Made by a program: the position numbers and the translations under genes. The notes under the pieces are model-generated. The model was not told the DNA's origin and made no database searches. It saw only the letters and a program-made list of their open reading frames with translations. From assembly GCF_024708915.1 (NCBI RefSeq), contig NZ_JANJXQ010000073.1:1-58189 (forward strand): DNA of 58,189 nucleotides, written 5' to 3'. Below, one piece after another: positions 28,764 through 38,219 of this stretch. This DNA comes from Thiobacillus sp. Its GTDB lineage: Bacteria; Pseudomonadota; Gammaproteobacteria; Burkholderiales; Thiobacillaceae. Position 1 is the stretch's first letter; every line of letters starts with the position of its first letter.

Positions 28764-30353
28764 ATGAGCGGCGGATCCCTCAGTTTGATTGCTGGCGCAG
28801 CGTTGGGCTTGACGACGTCAACCGCGGCGCATTCCGTTTCGCTGTCCCCGGCGACGATGCCCCGTATCGGCACGGTCGACGTGCGCTACCAGTCGTACAA
28901 CGTCGAGATGCTGGAAGTGACGGGCGGCCGCTTCTGGAAGCCGTACCACGACATCGCGCAGATGCCGGCGCAAGCGGCCGGCGAGACGGGAACCCCGGGC
29001 GGCGATACGCCGGCCGGGATGAGTGCGGATCTCTACCAATATCGTCCCCCCATCGATCTGGCGAACAAGCGGCTGCGCATGTTGGCCAAGGCACTCGGTC
29101 CGGCCTATGTGCGGATCAGCGGCACTTGGGCCAATACGACCTGGTTCGCCGACACCGACACGCCGCCCGAGGATCCGCCCGCGGGCTATGGCGGCGTGCT
29201 CACGCAACAACAGTGGCTGGGCGCGATCGCGTTCTCGAATGCGGTCGATGCGCCGATCGTCACCTCGATGCCCGGTGGCGACGGCGCCCGCGGTCCGGAT
29301 GGCGTCTGGAAGCCGGACCAGGCGCGCCGCTGGCTCGACTTCACCAAGGCGCATGGCGGAAAAATCGCCGCCGCCGAATATTTCAACGAGCCGACGCTGG
29401 CGTCGATGGGCGGTGCACCCAAGGCTTACGGCGCCGCGGACTATGGGCGCGACCACACGATCTTCGAAGCCTTCATCCGCAAGGAAATCCCCGGCATCAA
29501 GATCCTGGCACCCGGATCGGTGGGCGAATCGACCGCCGAATGGGGCGTCGCCCATGGCGGATATGGCGACATGGCGGTGCTGACCGCGGATGCCCTCGCC
29601 GCCTACACCGGCAACGCGGATGCGTTCTCCTATCACCACTACGGCGCCGCCTCCCGGCGATGCGCCGCGATGGGCCACCAGACCAGCGCCGAGCAGGCGC
29701 TTTCGGAAGACTGGCTGGGCCGAACCGACCAGACCCTGGCCTATTACCGCGCCGTGCGCGACCAGGCCATGCCGGGCAAGCACTTCTGGAACACCGAAAC
29801 GGCGGACGCGGCCTGCGGCGGCAACCCGTGGGCCGGCACCTTCCTGGACAATTTCCGTTACCTCGACCAGCTCGGCCGGCTCGCGCGCCAGCAAGTTGAC
29901 GTCGTGTTCCACAACACCCTGGTCGCCAGCGATTACGGCATGGTCAACGAGGACACGTTCGCGCCCAAGCCCAAGTATTGGGCGGCCTTGCTGTGGCGCC
30001 GCCTGATGGGCACGACGGTGCTCGATTCCGGTGTCCCCCTCGCCGAAGGCCGCCACGTCTACGCGCATTGCCTGCGCGGCGTGCCCGGCGGGGTGGCGAT
30101 CCTCGCGATCAACACCAGCCGCTCGCAAGCGACCGTGATCGAGCTGCCGGCCGCTGCGGCGCGCTACACTCTGTCCGCGCCGTCGCTGGATGCGACTCAA
30201 ATCCAGTTCAACGGGCAGGAACTGAAGCTCGGCCGCGACGACGCGCTGCCCACACTACAGGGCGAGCGCGTCGACGCTGGCAAGCTCGCACTCGCGCCGG
30301 CGAGCATCACCTTCCTCGCGCTGGCGCAGGCCGGAAACGCGGCTTGCCGCTAG
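28764..30353 (+). CDS. GH79-like secreted glycoside hydrolase
   Basis: A 529-residue protein with a signal peptide (LSLIAGAALGLTTSTAAHS) and a heparanase-like (beta/alpha)8 fold. A start-of-domain segment reads RYQSYNVEMLEVTGGRFWKP, the acid/base motif is AEYFNEP (Glu209) and the probable nucleophile lies in FWNTETAD (Glu345), matching GH-A clan spacing. RISGTWANTTW and YHHYG are other conserved barrel loops. A small C-terminal beta domain closes the protein. GH79 enzymes remove glucuronic acid or related units from polysaccharides; the substrate here is unknown. ATG 28764 has a strong GGGGAAAAGGA site. Confidence 0.8.
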   Translation: MSGGSLSLIAGAALGLTTSTAAHSVSLSPATMPRIGTVDVRYQSYNVEMLEVTGGRFWKPYHDIAQMPAQAAGETGTPGGDTPAGMSADLYQYRPPIDLANKRLRMLAKALGPAYVRISGTWANTTWFADTDTPPEDPPAGYGGVLTQQQWLGAIAFSNAVDAPIVTSMPGGDGARGPDGVWKPDQARRWLDFTKAHGGKIAAAEYFNEPTLASMGGAPKAYGAADYGRDHTIFEAFIRKEIPGIKILAPGSVGESTAEWGVAHGGYGDMAVLTADALAAYTGNADAFSYHHYGAASRRCAAMGHQTSAEQALSEDWLGRTDQTLAYYRAVRDQAMPGKHFWNTETADAACGGNPWAGTFLDNFRYLDQLGRLARQQVDVVFHNTLVASDYGMVNEDTFAPKPKYWAALLWRRLMGTTVLDSGVPLAEGRHVYAHCLRGVPGGVAILAINTSRSQATVIELPAAAARYTLSAPSLDATQIQFNGQELKLGRDDALPTLQGERVDAGKLALAPASITFLALAQAGNAACR

Positions 30354-30415
30354 CCGCATTTCCGGTGCGCAGCGCGAGGATCGACATTCCACTTTTTTGC
30401 CACGAAGGAGAACGC

Positions 30416-31000
30416 ATGAATACCAATGCCACGCAATCACCCTTTTTCCAGGACGCGCTGGATTTCGCCAAAAGCAACTGGTGGCTGTTCCTGCTGGGCG
30501 GGATCCTCTACATCCTGTTCGGCGTCCTGGCGCTGATGCGGCCGGCCGAAGCGCTGCTCGCGCTGGCGGTGCTGTTCGCCGCCTTCCTGCTGGTGGACGG
30601 CATCTTCGGCGTCGTCCGCGCACTGGCCGCGAAGGGTGCAGAAGGCCGCTGGTGGGTGTTCTTCGTGGGCCTGATCAGCATACTGGTCGGGCTGTACGCG
30701 CTGTTCGGGCCGGTGAACACGGTGCTGCTGTTCGTCTTCGTGGTCGCCTTTCAGGCGATCCTGTTCGGCACGGCGATCTTCATGTTCGGCGTCAGTATCC
30801 GCAAGGCCGTCAAAGGCGAATGGGTGCTGTACCTGACCGGCGTGCTCTCGGTCGCCTTCGGCGCGCTGCTGCTGTGGGCACCGGGTTTCGGCGGCCTCAG
30901 CGTGTCGCTGATGATCGGTGCCTGGGCGTTGGCGATCGGCCTACTGCGCGTGGTGTTCGCCTTCCGGGTGCGCAGCCTGGCACGCGACGTGACGACCTGA
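30416..31000 (+). CDS. HdeD-family membrane protein
   Basis: A 194-residue protein of six predicted membrane helices arranged as three hairpins, beginning NWWLFLLGGILYILFGVLAL, the repeated HdeD pattern. HdeD proteins are linked to acid or density stress in enterics, but the biochemical role is unknown. ATG 30416 follows GAAGGAG. It precedes the SDR start fragment at 31023, so it may once have been the first gene of the SDR/cresol-type operon now found 7.7 kb downstream. Confidence 0.88.
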   Translation: MNTNATQSPFFQDALDFAKSNWWLFLLGGILYILFGVLALMRPAEALLALAVLFAAFLLVDGIFGVVRALAAKGAEGRWWVFFVGLISILVGLYALFGPVNTVLLFVFVVAFQAILFGTAIFMFGVSIRKAVKGEWVLYLTGVLSVAFGALLLWAPGFGGLSVSLMIGAWALAIGLLRVVFAFRVRSLARDVTT

Positions 31001-31017
31001 GCCCATCGAAAAAGGAA

Positions 31018-31073
31018 ACACCATGATGCTGCAGAACAAGACCGCGAGCGCCACCAGCGCCCGGCCAGGCTGA
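31018..31073 (+). pseudogene. SDR start fragment, direct-repeat partner of 38706
   Basis: ACACC and a 17-codon ORF (MMLQNKTASATSARPG) match the start of the SDR gene at 38711. Over 38 bp (31018-31055 versus 38706-38743) only three positions differ. After that the match stops and the ORF terminates. The two copies bracket the permease/GGT cassette. Confidence 0.85.
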
Positions 31074-31105
31074 CCCGCATCCACACCGGACGAGCGACTT
31101 CGCCG

Positions 31106-32746
31106 ATGGAAAACGCCCAACTTCCTGTCGATCTGATCCACTGGATCCTGGCGCTGCTGCCGATCGTGGTGCTGCTGGTATTGATGGTCAACCTGCGCTG
31201 GACGGCGCCGCAGGCCGGGCCAATGGGGATGTTCACCGCCGCGGCGGTGGCCCTGCTGGCCTTCGCCACGCCGTGGGAGACCGTCGCCGTCGCCAGCGCG
31301 AAGGGCGTGTGGGACGCGATCTTCATCCTCTACGTGGTGTGGCCGGCGCTGCTGCTGTACCGGGTCACCGACCAGGCCGGCGGCTACGACGCACTGCGTC
31401 AGGGCATCACCCGCTTCAGCCGCAACGAGCTGTTCATCGTGGTCGCGCTGGGCTGGGTGTTCTCGTCGTTCCTGCAGGGCATCGCCGGCTTCGGCACGCC
31501 GATCGCCATCGTCGCGCCGCTGCTGGTGGCATACGGGGTGCGGCCGGTGTATGCGGTCGCGATCCCGATCATCGCGCACCTGTGGGCGAAGTTCTTCGGC
31601 ACGCTCGGGGTGAGCTGGTTCGCCACCCAGCAGGTGGTCGAGCTCGCCGACCCGGCGACGACCGCGTTCCAGTCCGGGCTGCTGCTGATCATCCCCTGCG
31701 TGCTCGGCGGCTTCACCGTCGTGTGGATGTACGGCAAGTGGCCGGCGGTGCGCCATGCCTGGCCGCTGGTGCTGATCATCGCCACGATCCAGGGCGTGGG
31801 GCAGGCGCTGCTGGCGCCGGTCACCCCGGTGCTGTGCACCTTCCTCGCCGGCTCGGCGGCGGTGCTGGCGCTGTATCCGCTGTCGCGCTGGAAGCGCTAC
31901 GCCGAGCCGCCGCAGGGCATCACCGAACGACCGGCGATGCGCGACGACGGGCCGGCGAATCTCGACGACCGCCCGGCGCCGATGAGCCTGGCGATGTCAT
32001 TCGTGCCCTACGTGATCCTCAGCGTGGTGGCGGTGGCGGTGCTGGCGATCAAGCCGCTCAACGAGGCCCTGGGCGCCTTCCGCATCGGCATGCCGTTCCC
32101 GGCAGTGGATACCGGATACGGCGTCGGCAACGCGGCGGTGTCCGCCTATTCCCCGTTCGCGCCGTTGACCCACCCGGGCACCTTCCTGCTGGCGACCGCA
32201 GCGCTCACCTGGCTGGTGTTCCGCGCACACGGCTACTACCGGCAATGGTCCACCGGCGAAGGCCCGTCGATCCTGCGCGGACTGGTGTCCGACGCGGTGC
32301 CGGCATCGGTGCCGGTGATCGCGTTCCTGGCGATGGCGCGGCTGATGGACCACTCCGGGCAGAACGAGGTGCTGGCGCTGGGCATCGCCGCAGTGGCGCC
32401 CGCCTATGTGTTCGCCTTCGTGGCCAACGGCATCGGTGCACTCGGCGCATTCATGACCTCCAGCAGCACCTCGTCGAACGTGCTGTTCTCCAACCTGCAA
32501 TCGACGGTGGCCGAGCTGAAGGGCTTGCCGCAGTCCGCCATCATCGCCGCACAGAGCGCCGGCGGCTCGATCGGCAATGCGATCGCGCCGGCCAACGTGG
32601 TGCTCGGCGCGAGCACGGCGGGCATCGCCGGGCAGGAGGGCGCCATCCTGCGCAAGACGCTGCCGTGGACGATCGTGGCGGTGATCGTGACCGGCATCGC
32701 CACGGTGCTGCTGGTCATGCTGACCGGCGGAGTACGGCAGCCATGA
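31106..32746 (+). CDS. LctP-family permease 1
   Basis: A 546-residue, 12-14 helix carrier of the L-lactate permease family (TC 2.A.14). Signatures include KGVWDAIFILYVVWPALLLY, the LQGIAGFGTPIAIVAPLLVA loop and GTLGVSWF, and in the second half the PLTHPGTFLL and SNVLFSNLQ motifs. A hydrophilic linker (RYAEPPQGITERPAMRDDG) splits the halves. Known members import lactate or glycolate with protons, but this subgroup may carry another carboxylate. Its stop overlaps the start of the small protein at 32743 as ATGA. Confidence 0.9.
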   Translation: MENAQLPVDLIHWILALLPIVVLLVLMVNLRWTAPQAGPMGMFTAAAVALLAFATPWETVAVASAKGVWDAIFILYVVWPALLLYRVTDQAGGYDALRQGITRFSRNELFIVVALGWVFSSFLQGIAGFGTPIAIVAPLLVAYGVRPVYAVAIPIIAHLWAKFFGTLGVSWFATQQVVELADPATTAFQSGLLLIIPCVLGGFTVVWMYGKWPAVRHAWPLVLIIATIQGVGQALLAPVTPVLCTFLAGSAAVLALYPLSRWKRYAEPPQGITERPAMRDDGPANLDDRPAPMSLAMSFVPYVILSVVAVAVLAIKPLNEALGAFRIGMPFPAVDTGYGVGNAAVSAYSPFAPLTHPGTFLLATAALTWLVFRAHGYYRQWSTGEGPSILRGLVSDAVPASVPVIAFLAMARLMDHSGQNEVLALGIAAVAPAYVFAFVANGIGALGAFMTSSSTSSNVLFSNLQSTVAELKGLPQSAIIAAQSAGGSIGNAIAPANVVLGASTAGIAGQEGAILRKTLPWTIVAVIVTGIATVLLVMLTGGVRQP

Positions 32747-32967
32747 CCCGCCTCGGCGCACTCAGCCTGTCGATGCTGCTGATGCTGGCGGCGTTCCCGC
32801 TGATCAGTCTGGGCACCGCGCAGGGGCACCCACTGCTGTGGCAGTTGGGGCTGCTCGCGCTCGGGCTCGGCGGCCTGATCCCTCCGCTGGGACGCTACAT
32901 CGCCGCACGCAAGCCAGAACCGCCACCGACCCGGGCGGGCATGGTCGAAGACGAACGGGTTTCCTGA
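32743..32967 (+). CDS. Mini membrane protein 1 paired with LctP permease 1
   Basis: A 74-residue protein with two hydrophobic helices (LSMLLMLAAFPLISLG; LWQLGLLALGLGGLIPPLG) separated by a short loop with AQGHP, and a charged C-terminal tail (ARKPEPPPTRAG). The ATGA overlap with the permease implies coupled translation. It aligns with the 58-residue protein at 38220 (AQxxxxxWxLGL pattern). It may be an accessory subunit; no known family is recognised. Confidence 0.75.
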   Translation: MTRLGALSLSMLLMLAAFPLISLGTAQGHPLLWQLGLLALGLGGLIPPLGRYIAARKPEPPPTRAGMVEDERVS

Positions 32968-32983
32968 CCGAGAGGACGACACC

Positions 32984-34636
32984 ATGAGCCACGCCAATGG
33001 GCCGCGCACCGGCCGCCCCCCGACCTACGCACCGCGCGGCATGGTGGCCGCGCCGCACGTGCTGGCCAGCGCCGCCGGTCTCGATGCCCTGCAGCGCGGC
33101 GGCAGCGCGGTGGATGCGGCGATCGCGACCAACGCCGTGCTGTGTGCGGTCTACCCGCACATGGCGGGTCTCGGCGGCGACGGCTTCTGGCTGATCGCCG
33201 GCCCCGGCAGCGACGGCGTGCAGGCGCTGGAGGCCAGCGGCCCGGCGGCGCGCGCGGCGACCCGCGCGTACTACCGCGAGCGCGGCTGCGAGCGCGAGAT
33301 TCCCGCGCGCGGCGCGCTCGCCGCACTCACCGTGCCGGGCGCGGTCGACGGCTGGCGCGCGGCCCACGAGCGCTTCGGTCGCCTGCCCTGGGCCGATCTG
33401 TTCACCGCCGCGATCGAGTACGCGCGCGACGGCATGCCGGTCAGCCGCTCGCTCGCCGACTGGCTGGTGCAAGACCTGCCGATCCTGCGCAAGCAGCCGG
33501 ACACCGCCGCCGTCTACCTGCCCGGCGGCGAGCCGCAGCGCGAAGGCACGCGCCTGGTCCAGGCCAACCTGGCGCGCTCGCTCGAACAGCTCGCCCGGGC
33601 GGGCGGGCGCGATTTCTACGAGGGCGACATCCCGACCCGTATCTGCCGTGCACTGGAAGCGGACGGCTCGCCGCTGCGGCCGGAGGACTTCGCCGCCTAC
33701 CGGGCGCGATGGGTGGATCCGATCACCTCCACCTACCGCGGCCGCGACATCGTGCAGATGCCGCCGAGCACGCAGGGCTTCGCCGCGCTGCAGATCCTCA
33801 ACCTGCTCGACGGCTTCGACGTGGCCGGCTGGGGCGAGGGCACGGCCGACTACTACCACCACATCGTCGAGGCGGTGAAGGTCGCCTTCGCCGACCGCGA
33901 CGAGTGGCTGACCGACCCGGCCTTCGTCGACATCCCGCTCGGGCACTTGCTGTCGAAGGACTACGCCGACGAGCGCCGCAGGCTGATCGATCCGCGCCGC
34001 GCGAGTGATCAGTTCGAACCCGGGCTGCGTTTCGGCGACGCCGCGCGTCGTCAGCCGCCGGGTGGCGACACCTGCTACTTCTGCGCCGCCGATGCCGATG
34101 GCCTGGTGGTGTCGATCATCCAGTCGATCTACCACGACTTCGGCTCATCGGCGGTCGGCGGCGACACCGGCATCCTGATGCAGAACCGCGGCTCGTTCTT
34201 CTCGCTCGACGACAATCACCCCAACCGGCTGGAACCCGGCAAGCGCACCTTCCACACCATCATCCCGGCGATGATGCTCGAAGGCGGCAAGCCGGTGCTC
34301 GCCTACGGCACCATGGGCGGCGAAGGCCAGCCGCAGACGCAGGCGGCGATGCTCACGCGCATGGTCGATTTCGGTTACGACGTGCAGCAGGCGATCGAGG
34401 CCCCGCGCTGGCTGATGGGGCGGACTTGGGGCACGGCGTCGAGCAACTTGTCGCTGGAGTCGCGCATTCCCGAGGAGGTCACCCGCGAGCTGACCCTGCG
34501 CGGCCACCCGGTGCAGATGGTCGGCGGCTGGAGCGGCACCATGGGCCATGCGCAGGCGATCCGGATCGACCGCGACAGCGGCTTCTACGAAGGCGGCGCC
34601 GACCCGCGCGGCGACGGCGCGGCGCTGGGTTACTAG
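32984..34636 (+). CDS. Gamma-glutamyltransferase-family enzyme
   Basis: A 550-residue Ntn-hydrolase precursor. The N-terminal signature is GMVAAPHVLASAAGLDALQRGGSAVDAAIATN, then MAGLGGDGFW. The likely autocleavage nucleophile is Thr363 in GGDTCYFCAADADG, followed by the small-subunit loops MQNRGSFFSL and GTMGGEGQPQTQ. No signal peptide is visible, unlike periplasmic Ggt, so it may act in the cytosol on imported gamma-glutamyl compounds or on an acylase-type substrate. It lies 16 bp after mini protein 1 and 15 bp before permease 2 in one operon. Confidence 0.88.
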   Translation: MSHANGPRTGRPPTYAPRGMVAAPHVLASAAGLDALQRGGSAVDAAIATNAVLCAVYPHMAGLGGDGFWLIAGPGSDGVQALEASGPAARAATRAYYRERGCEREIPARGALAALTVPGAVDGWRAAHERFGRLPWADLFTAAIEYARDGMPVSRSLADWLVQDLPILRKQPDTAAVYLPGGEPQREGTRLVQANLARSLEQLARAGGRDFYEGDIPTRICRALEADGSPLRPEDFAAYRARWVDPITSTYRGRDIVQMPPSTQGFAALQILNLLDGFDVAGWGEGTADYYHHIVEAVKVAFADRDEWLTDPAFVDIPLGHLLSKDYADERRRLIDPRRASDQFEPGLRFGDAARRQPPGGDTCYFCAADADGLVVSIIQSIYHDFGSSAVGGDTGILMQNRGSFFSLDDNHPNRLEPGKRTFHTIIPAMMLEGGKPVLAYGTMGGEGQPQTQAAMLTRMVDFGYDVQQAIEAPRWLMGRTWGTASSNLSLESRIPEEVTRELTLRGHPVQMVGGWSGTMGHAQAIRIDRDSGFYEGGADPRGDGAALGY

Positions 34637-34651
34637 AGCCCCGGAGGCGAC

Positions 34652-36304
34652 ATGGACCTGCCGCTGACCCTCGGCCTGTGGCTTGCCGCGGCGGCGCCGC
34701 TGGCGGCGGTGCTGATCCTGCTCATCGGCCTGCGCTGGAAGGCGACCAGCGCGGCCGCAGTCGGCTACTTCCTGGCCGCGGCGCTGGCGCTGACGCTGTT
34801 CCAGTCCTCGCCGGGCCTGGTCGCGCTGCAGTCGGTGAAGGGCGTCTGGGACGCGCTGTTCATCGCCTACGTGATCGCGCCGGCGCTGCTGCTCTACGAG
34901 ATCAGCGACGAGGCCGGCGCCTTCGGCGCGATCCGCCGCGGCATCGAGGCGATCACCCCCAACGTGCTGCTGCACGTGCTCGCCTTCGGCTGGGTGTTCC
35001 CCTCTTTCCTCCAGGGCATCACCGGCTTCGGCGCACCGATCGCGGTCGCCGCGCCTCTGCTGCTCGCGCTCGGGCTGAAGCCGGTGTGGGCGGTCGCGAT
35101 CCCGATCATCGGCCACGCCTGGGCCAAGACCTTCGGCACCCTCGGCGTGGCCTGGGAAGCGCTGGCGCGGGTGACGGAGATCTCCGATCCGGCGCTGACG
35201 CTGCTGGCGACCAGCGTCATGCTCGGCGTGGCCAACCTGCTGGCGGGCATCGTCATCGCCTGGGTCTACGGCCGCTGGCAGGGAATCCGCGAGGCCTGGC
35301 CGGCGGTGCTGGTGCTCTCTGCGATCATGGCGCTCGGCCAGCTCGCCATCGCCCAGGTCGCGCCGAACCTGGCCAACGTGGTGCCGGGAGCGGTCGCGCT
35401 GATCGTGGTCAGCCTGCTCGCGCGCAAGCGCTACGCGCAGCGCTCGGCCGTCGTCGACAGCCCGCTGCTGCGCAAGGACGATCCGGCGCCTGCCGCTACC
35501 GGCGATGCGCCGGCAGCCGCCCATCCCGGCCACGACATGCCGCTGTGGCTCGCGTTCGGGCCGTACCTGCTGCTCACCGCGCTGATCATGGTGGTGGAAC
35601 TGGTGCCGGCCATCGGCGGGCCGCTGGACGCGGTCCGCTTCGGGCTGCCGTTCCCGGCGCTGGAGACCGGCTACGGCGTGGCCACCGCCGCCACCGCCGC
35701 GTACAGCGGATTCTCGCCGCTGACCCACCCGGGCACCTTCCTCCTGGTGTCGTCGATCATCGCGTTCTGGGTGTTCCGGAAACGCGGCTACATCCCCGCC
35801 GGCCGGCTGGACGAGATCGGCGTCGACACCCTCAGGACCTCGATCCCGACGATCATGGCGCTGATGGCCTTCGTCCCGCTGGCGCTGGTGATGGAGGGCT
35901 CGGGCATGGTGCTGGAGCTCGCCGCCGGCCTGGCCGAGGTCGCATCGGCGCCGGTGTACGCGCTGCTGTCACCGCTGATCGGTGCGTTCGGCGGCTTCCT
36001 CACCGGCAGCAACCTGTCGGCCAACATCCTGTTCGGCCCACTGCAGGAGCGGGCGGCCGAGGCGCTGGGGCTCAACCCGGCCTTCATCCTGGCCGCGCAG
36101 ACCTCCGGTGCGGCGATCGGTTCGTCGATCGCCATTTCCGCCGTGCTGCTCGGGCTGGGCGCGGTCGGCGCCAGCGGCCAGACCGCGAACACCCTGCGCG
36201 CCATGATGCCGTTCGTGGTGCTGGCGCTACTGGCGATGGCCCTGATCACGCTGGGCGGGGCCTGGATGTTCCCGCCGGTCGGCGCGAACGGAACGGGAGG
36301 CTGA
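34652..36304 (+). CDS. LctP-family permease 2
   Basis: A 550-residue paralogue of permease 1, with KGVWDALFIAYVIAPALLLY, LQGITGFGAPIAVAAPLLLA, KTFGTLGVAWEAL and SPLTHPGTFLLV. The central linker is long and hydrophilic (VVDSPLLRKDDPAPAATGD). The start is ATG 34652 behind CGGAGG. Divergence from permeases 1 and 3 is substantial, so these are not a very recent amplification. A mini membrane gene follows 1 bp after the stop. Confidence 0.9.
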   Translation: MDLPLTLGLWLAAAAPLAAVLILLIGLRWKATSAAAVGYFLAAALALTLFQSSPGLVALQSVKGVWDALFIAYVIAPALLLYEISDEAGAFGAIRRGIEAITPNVLLHVLAFGWVFPSFLQGITGFGAPIAVAAPLLLALGLKPVWAVAIPIIGHAWAKTFGTLGVAWEALARVTEISDPALTLLATSVMLGVANLLAGIVIAWVYGRWQGIREAWPAVLVLSAIMALGQLAIAQVAPNLANVVPGAVALIVVSLLARKRYAQRSAVVDSPLLRKDDPAPAATGDAPAAAHPGHDMPLWLAFGPYLLLTALIMVVELVPAIGGPLDAVRFGLPFPALETGYGVATAATAAYSGFSPLTHPGTFLLVSSIIAFWVFRKRGYIPAGRLDEIGVDTLRTSIPTIMALMAFVPLALVMEGSGMVLELAAGLAEVASAPVYALLSPLIGAFGGFLTGSNLSANILFGPLQERAAEALGLNPAFILAAQTSGAAIGSSIAISAVLLGLGAVGASGQTANTLRAMMPFVVLALLAMALITLGGAWMFPPVGANGTGG

Positions 36305-36305
36305 C

Positions 36306-36524
36306 ATGGGCTGGCTCAAGGATGCCGTGTGGCAGCAGGGGCTGGCGATCGTGCTGGTGGTCGCCGGCGCGGTCCTGATCCATCTCGATGCAGCGGGCAG
36401 CGGCGCACTCGGCGGCGGCGGCTGGGTCGGCTTCGCGCTGCTCGCCGCCGGCGTGGCGCTGCCGCTGCTCGGCGAACTGCACCGCAGCCACCGCGAGTAC
36501 GCGGCCGGGGGCGAGGATGTCTGA
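36306..36524 (+). CDS. Mini membrane protein 2 paired with LctP permease 2
   Basis: A 72-residue protein with two hydrophobic helices (GLAIVLVVAGAVLIHL; WVGFALLAAGVALPLLG) and a charged tail (ELHRSHREYAAGGEDV). Start ATG 36306 is 1 bp after the permease 2 stop. Same size, topology and gene position as mini proteins 1 and 3, though direct sequence similarity is weaker. Confidence 0.7.
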   Translation: MGWLKDAVWQQGLAIVLVVAGAVLIHLDAAGSGALGGGGWVGFALLAAGVALPLLGELHRSHREYAAGGEDV

Positions 36525-36572
36525 GCCTCGCACTGCGCAGCCTGGGCACGCTGTCCGCCGCCACCCCCGCGC

Positions 36573-38216
36573 ATGATCGACAGCACGCTCCCGGTCTCGC
36601 CGGCCTCGGTGCTGGCCGCGTTGCTGCCGATCCTGGTGCTGCTGGCGCTGCTGATGTGGCGCGGCTGGTCGACCTCGTCCGCGGCGCCGGTCGCGCTGGC
36701 GGTGGCCGCGCTGGTCGCGGTGACGCTGTTCCGCACGCCGCTGGAGGCGATTGCGGTCGCGTCCGGAAAGGGCATCTGGGATGCGATCTTCATCCTGTAC
36801 ATCGTCTGGCCGGCGCTGATCCTGTACCGGGTCGCGAACGGCGCCAACGCGTTCCAGGCGATCCAGCGCGGCGTGCTGCGGCTGATTCCCGACCGCCTGA
36901 TGGTGATCCTGGTGTTCGCCTGGCTGCTCACTTCCTTCATCCAGTCGATCGCCGGCTTCGGTGCGCCGCTGGCGGTGGTCGCGCCGATCCTGCTCGGGCT
37001 CGGGGTGAAGCCGCTGCATGCCGTGCTGCTGCCGATCATCGGCGGCGCGTGGGCGAACGCCTTCGGTTCGCTCGGCGCGCCGTGGATGGCACTGGAATCG
37101 GTGGTGGAGGTTGCCGATCCGACCGCCACCCTGCGCAGCGCCGTCGTGCTGGTGTCGATCGCCAACCTCAGCGGCGGACTGATGATCGCCTGGCTGTATG
37201 GCGGCACCTGGGCGCTGCGCCGCGGACTGCCGGCGATCCTGGCCATTTCGCTGCTGCACGGCGGGCTGCTGTGGCTGCTGCTGCCGACGCTGCTGCCCAT
37301 TGCCATGTTCATCGCCTGCGCGGCCGGGCTGGTGGCGGCGCTGCTGCTGTCGCAGTGGCGCTTCTACCGGCAGGAGGACGACGACGAGCCCGACCGGATC
37401 TTCGACCGCGAGGAACCGGAACCGTCGGCCGACGCGGGCGGCGCGCAGGGAGAGCGGCCGCCGATGACGCTCGCGCTCGCGTTCGCGCCCTACCTGTTCC
37501 TCGGCGTGATCGCGGTGGTCGTGCTGACCGTCGCGCCGCTGCGCGAGGTGCTGGAGACGGTGAGCGTCGGCCCGCCGTTTCCCGCCACGGAAACCGGATA
37601 CGGCATCGTCGAGGGCGCCGTGGACGCCTATGCGGCATTCACGCCGCTCACCCATCCCGGCACCTTCCTGCTGCTGGCAGCATGGCTCGGCTACCTGCTG
37701 TTCCAGCGCGACGGCCGCTATCCGCAGGGCACCCGCGTCGCCGGTCTGGTGCAGCGTGCGGCAGGCGACGCCCTGCCGGTGACGACGAGCGTCACGGCGT
37801 TGATGCTGATGAGCGCGGTGATGAGCCATTCGGGCGAGATCGCCGTGCTCGCGCTCGGCCTGAGCGCCGTGGCCGGCAGCACGGCGTATCTGGCATCGGC
37901 GAACTTCATCGCCATGCTCGGCTCGCTGGCCACCTCGTCGAGCACCGCATCGAACGTCCTGTTCGGCCCGCTCCAGGTCACCGGCGCCGAGGCCGAAGGC
38001 GTCCCGGTCCCGCTCGCCCTGGCTGCGCAGGTGGCGGGTGGCGCGGTGGGCAACGCGATCTCGCCCGCCGACGCGCTGCTCGGCGCGACCACGGTCGGCG
38101 ATCCGTCCCTGGTCGGGGGCGTGCTGCGCAAGGCCGTTCCGTGGGCCGTCGGCACCGGTGCGCTGATCTCGCTGGCCACGCTCGGGCTGTACCGGTTCGC
38201 TGGAACGGGGGCCTGA
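36573..38216 (+). CDS. LctP-family permease 3
   Basis: A 547-residue third paralogue, with KGIWDAIFILYIVWPALILY, IQSIAGFGAPLAVVAPILLG, GSLGAPWMALESVVEVADP and TPLTHPGTFLLLA. The central linker is strongly acidic (QEDDDEPDRIFDREEPEPS). ATG 36573 is 48 bp after mini gene 2. Its stop is followed after 3 bp by a third mini gene. Three permeases of one family in one operon suggests related but distinct substrates or expression as different subunits. Confidence 0.9.
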   Translation: MIDSTLPVSPASVLAALLPILVLLALLMWRGWSTSSAAPVALAVAALVAVTLFRTPLEAIAVASGKGIWDAIFILYIVWPALILYRVANGANAFQAIQRGVLRLIPDRLMVILVFAWLLTSFIQSIAGFGAPLAVVAPILLGLGVKPLHAVLLPIIGGAWANAFGSLGAPWMALESVVEVADPTATLRSAVVLVSIANLSGGLMIAWLYGGTWALRRGLPAILAISLLHGGLLWLLLPTLLPIAMFIACAAGLVAALLLSQWRFYRQEDDDEPDRIFDREEPEPSADAGGAQGERPPMTLALAFAPYLFLGVIAVVVLTVAPLREVLETVSVGPPFPATETGYGIVEGAVDAYAAFTPLTHPGTFLLLAAWLGYLLFQRDGRYPQGTRVAGLVQRAAGDALPVTTSVTALMLMSAVMSHSGEIAVLALGLSAVAGSTAYLASANFIAMLGSLATSSSTASNVLFGPLQVTGAEAEGVPVPLALAAQVAGGAVGNAISPADALLGATTVGDPSLVGGVLRKAVPWAVGTGALISLATLGLYRFAGTGA

Positions 38217-38219
38217 CCG

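Noticed and set aside
34426..36378. 650-codon plus-strand ORF
   Set aside because: Out-of-frame shadow of the GGT end and LctP permease 2.
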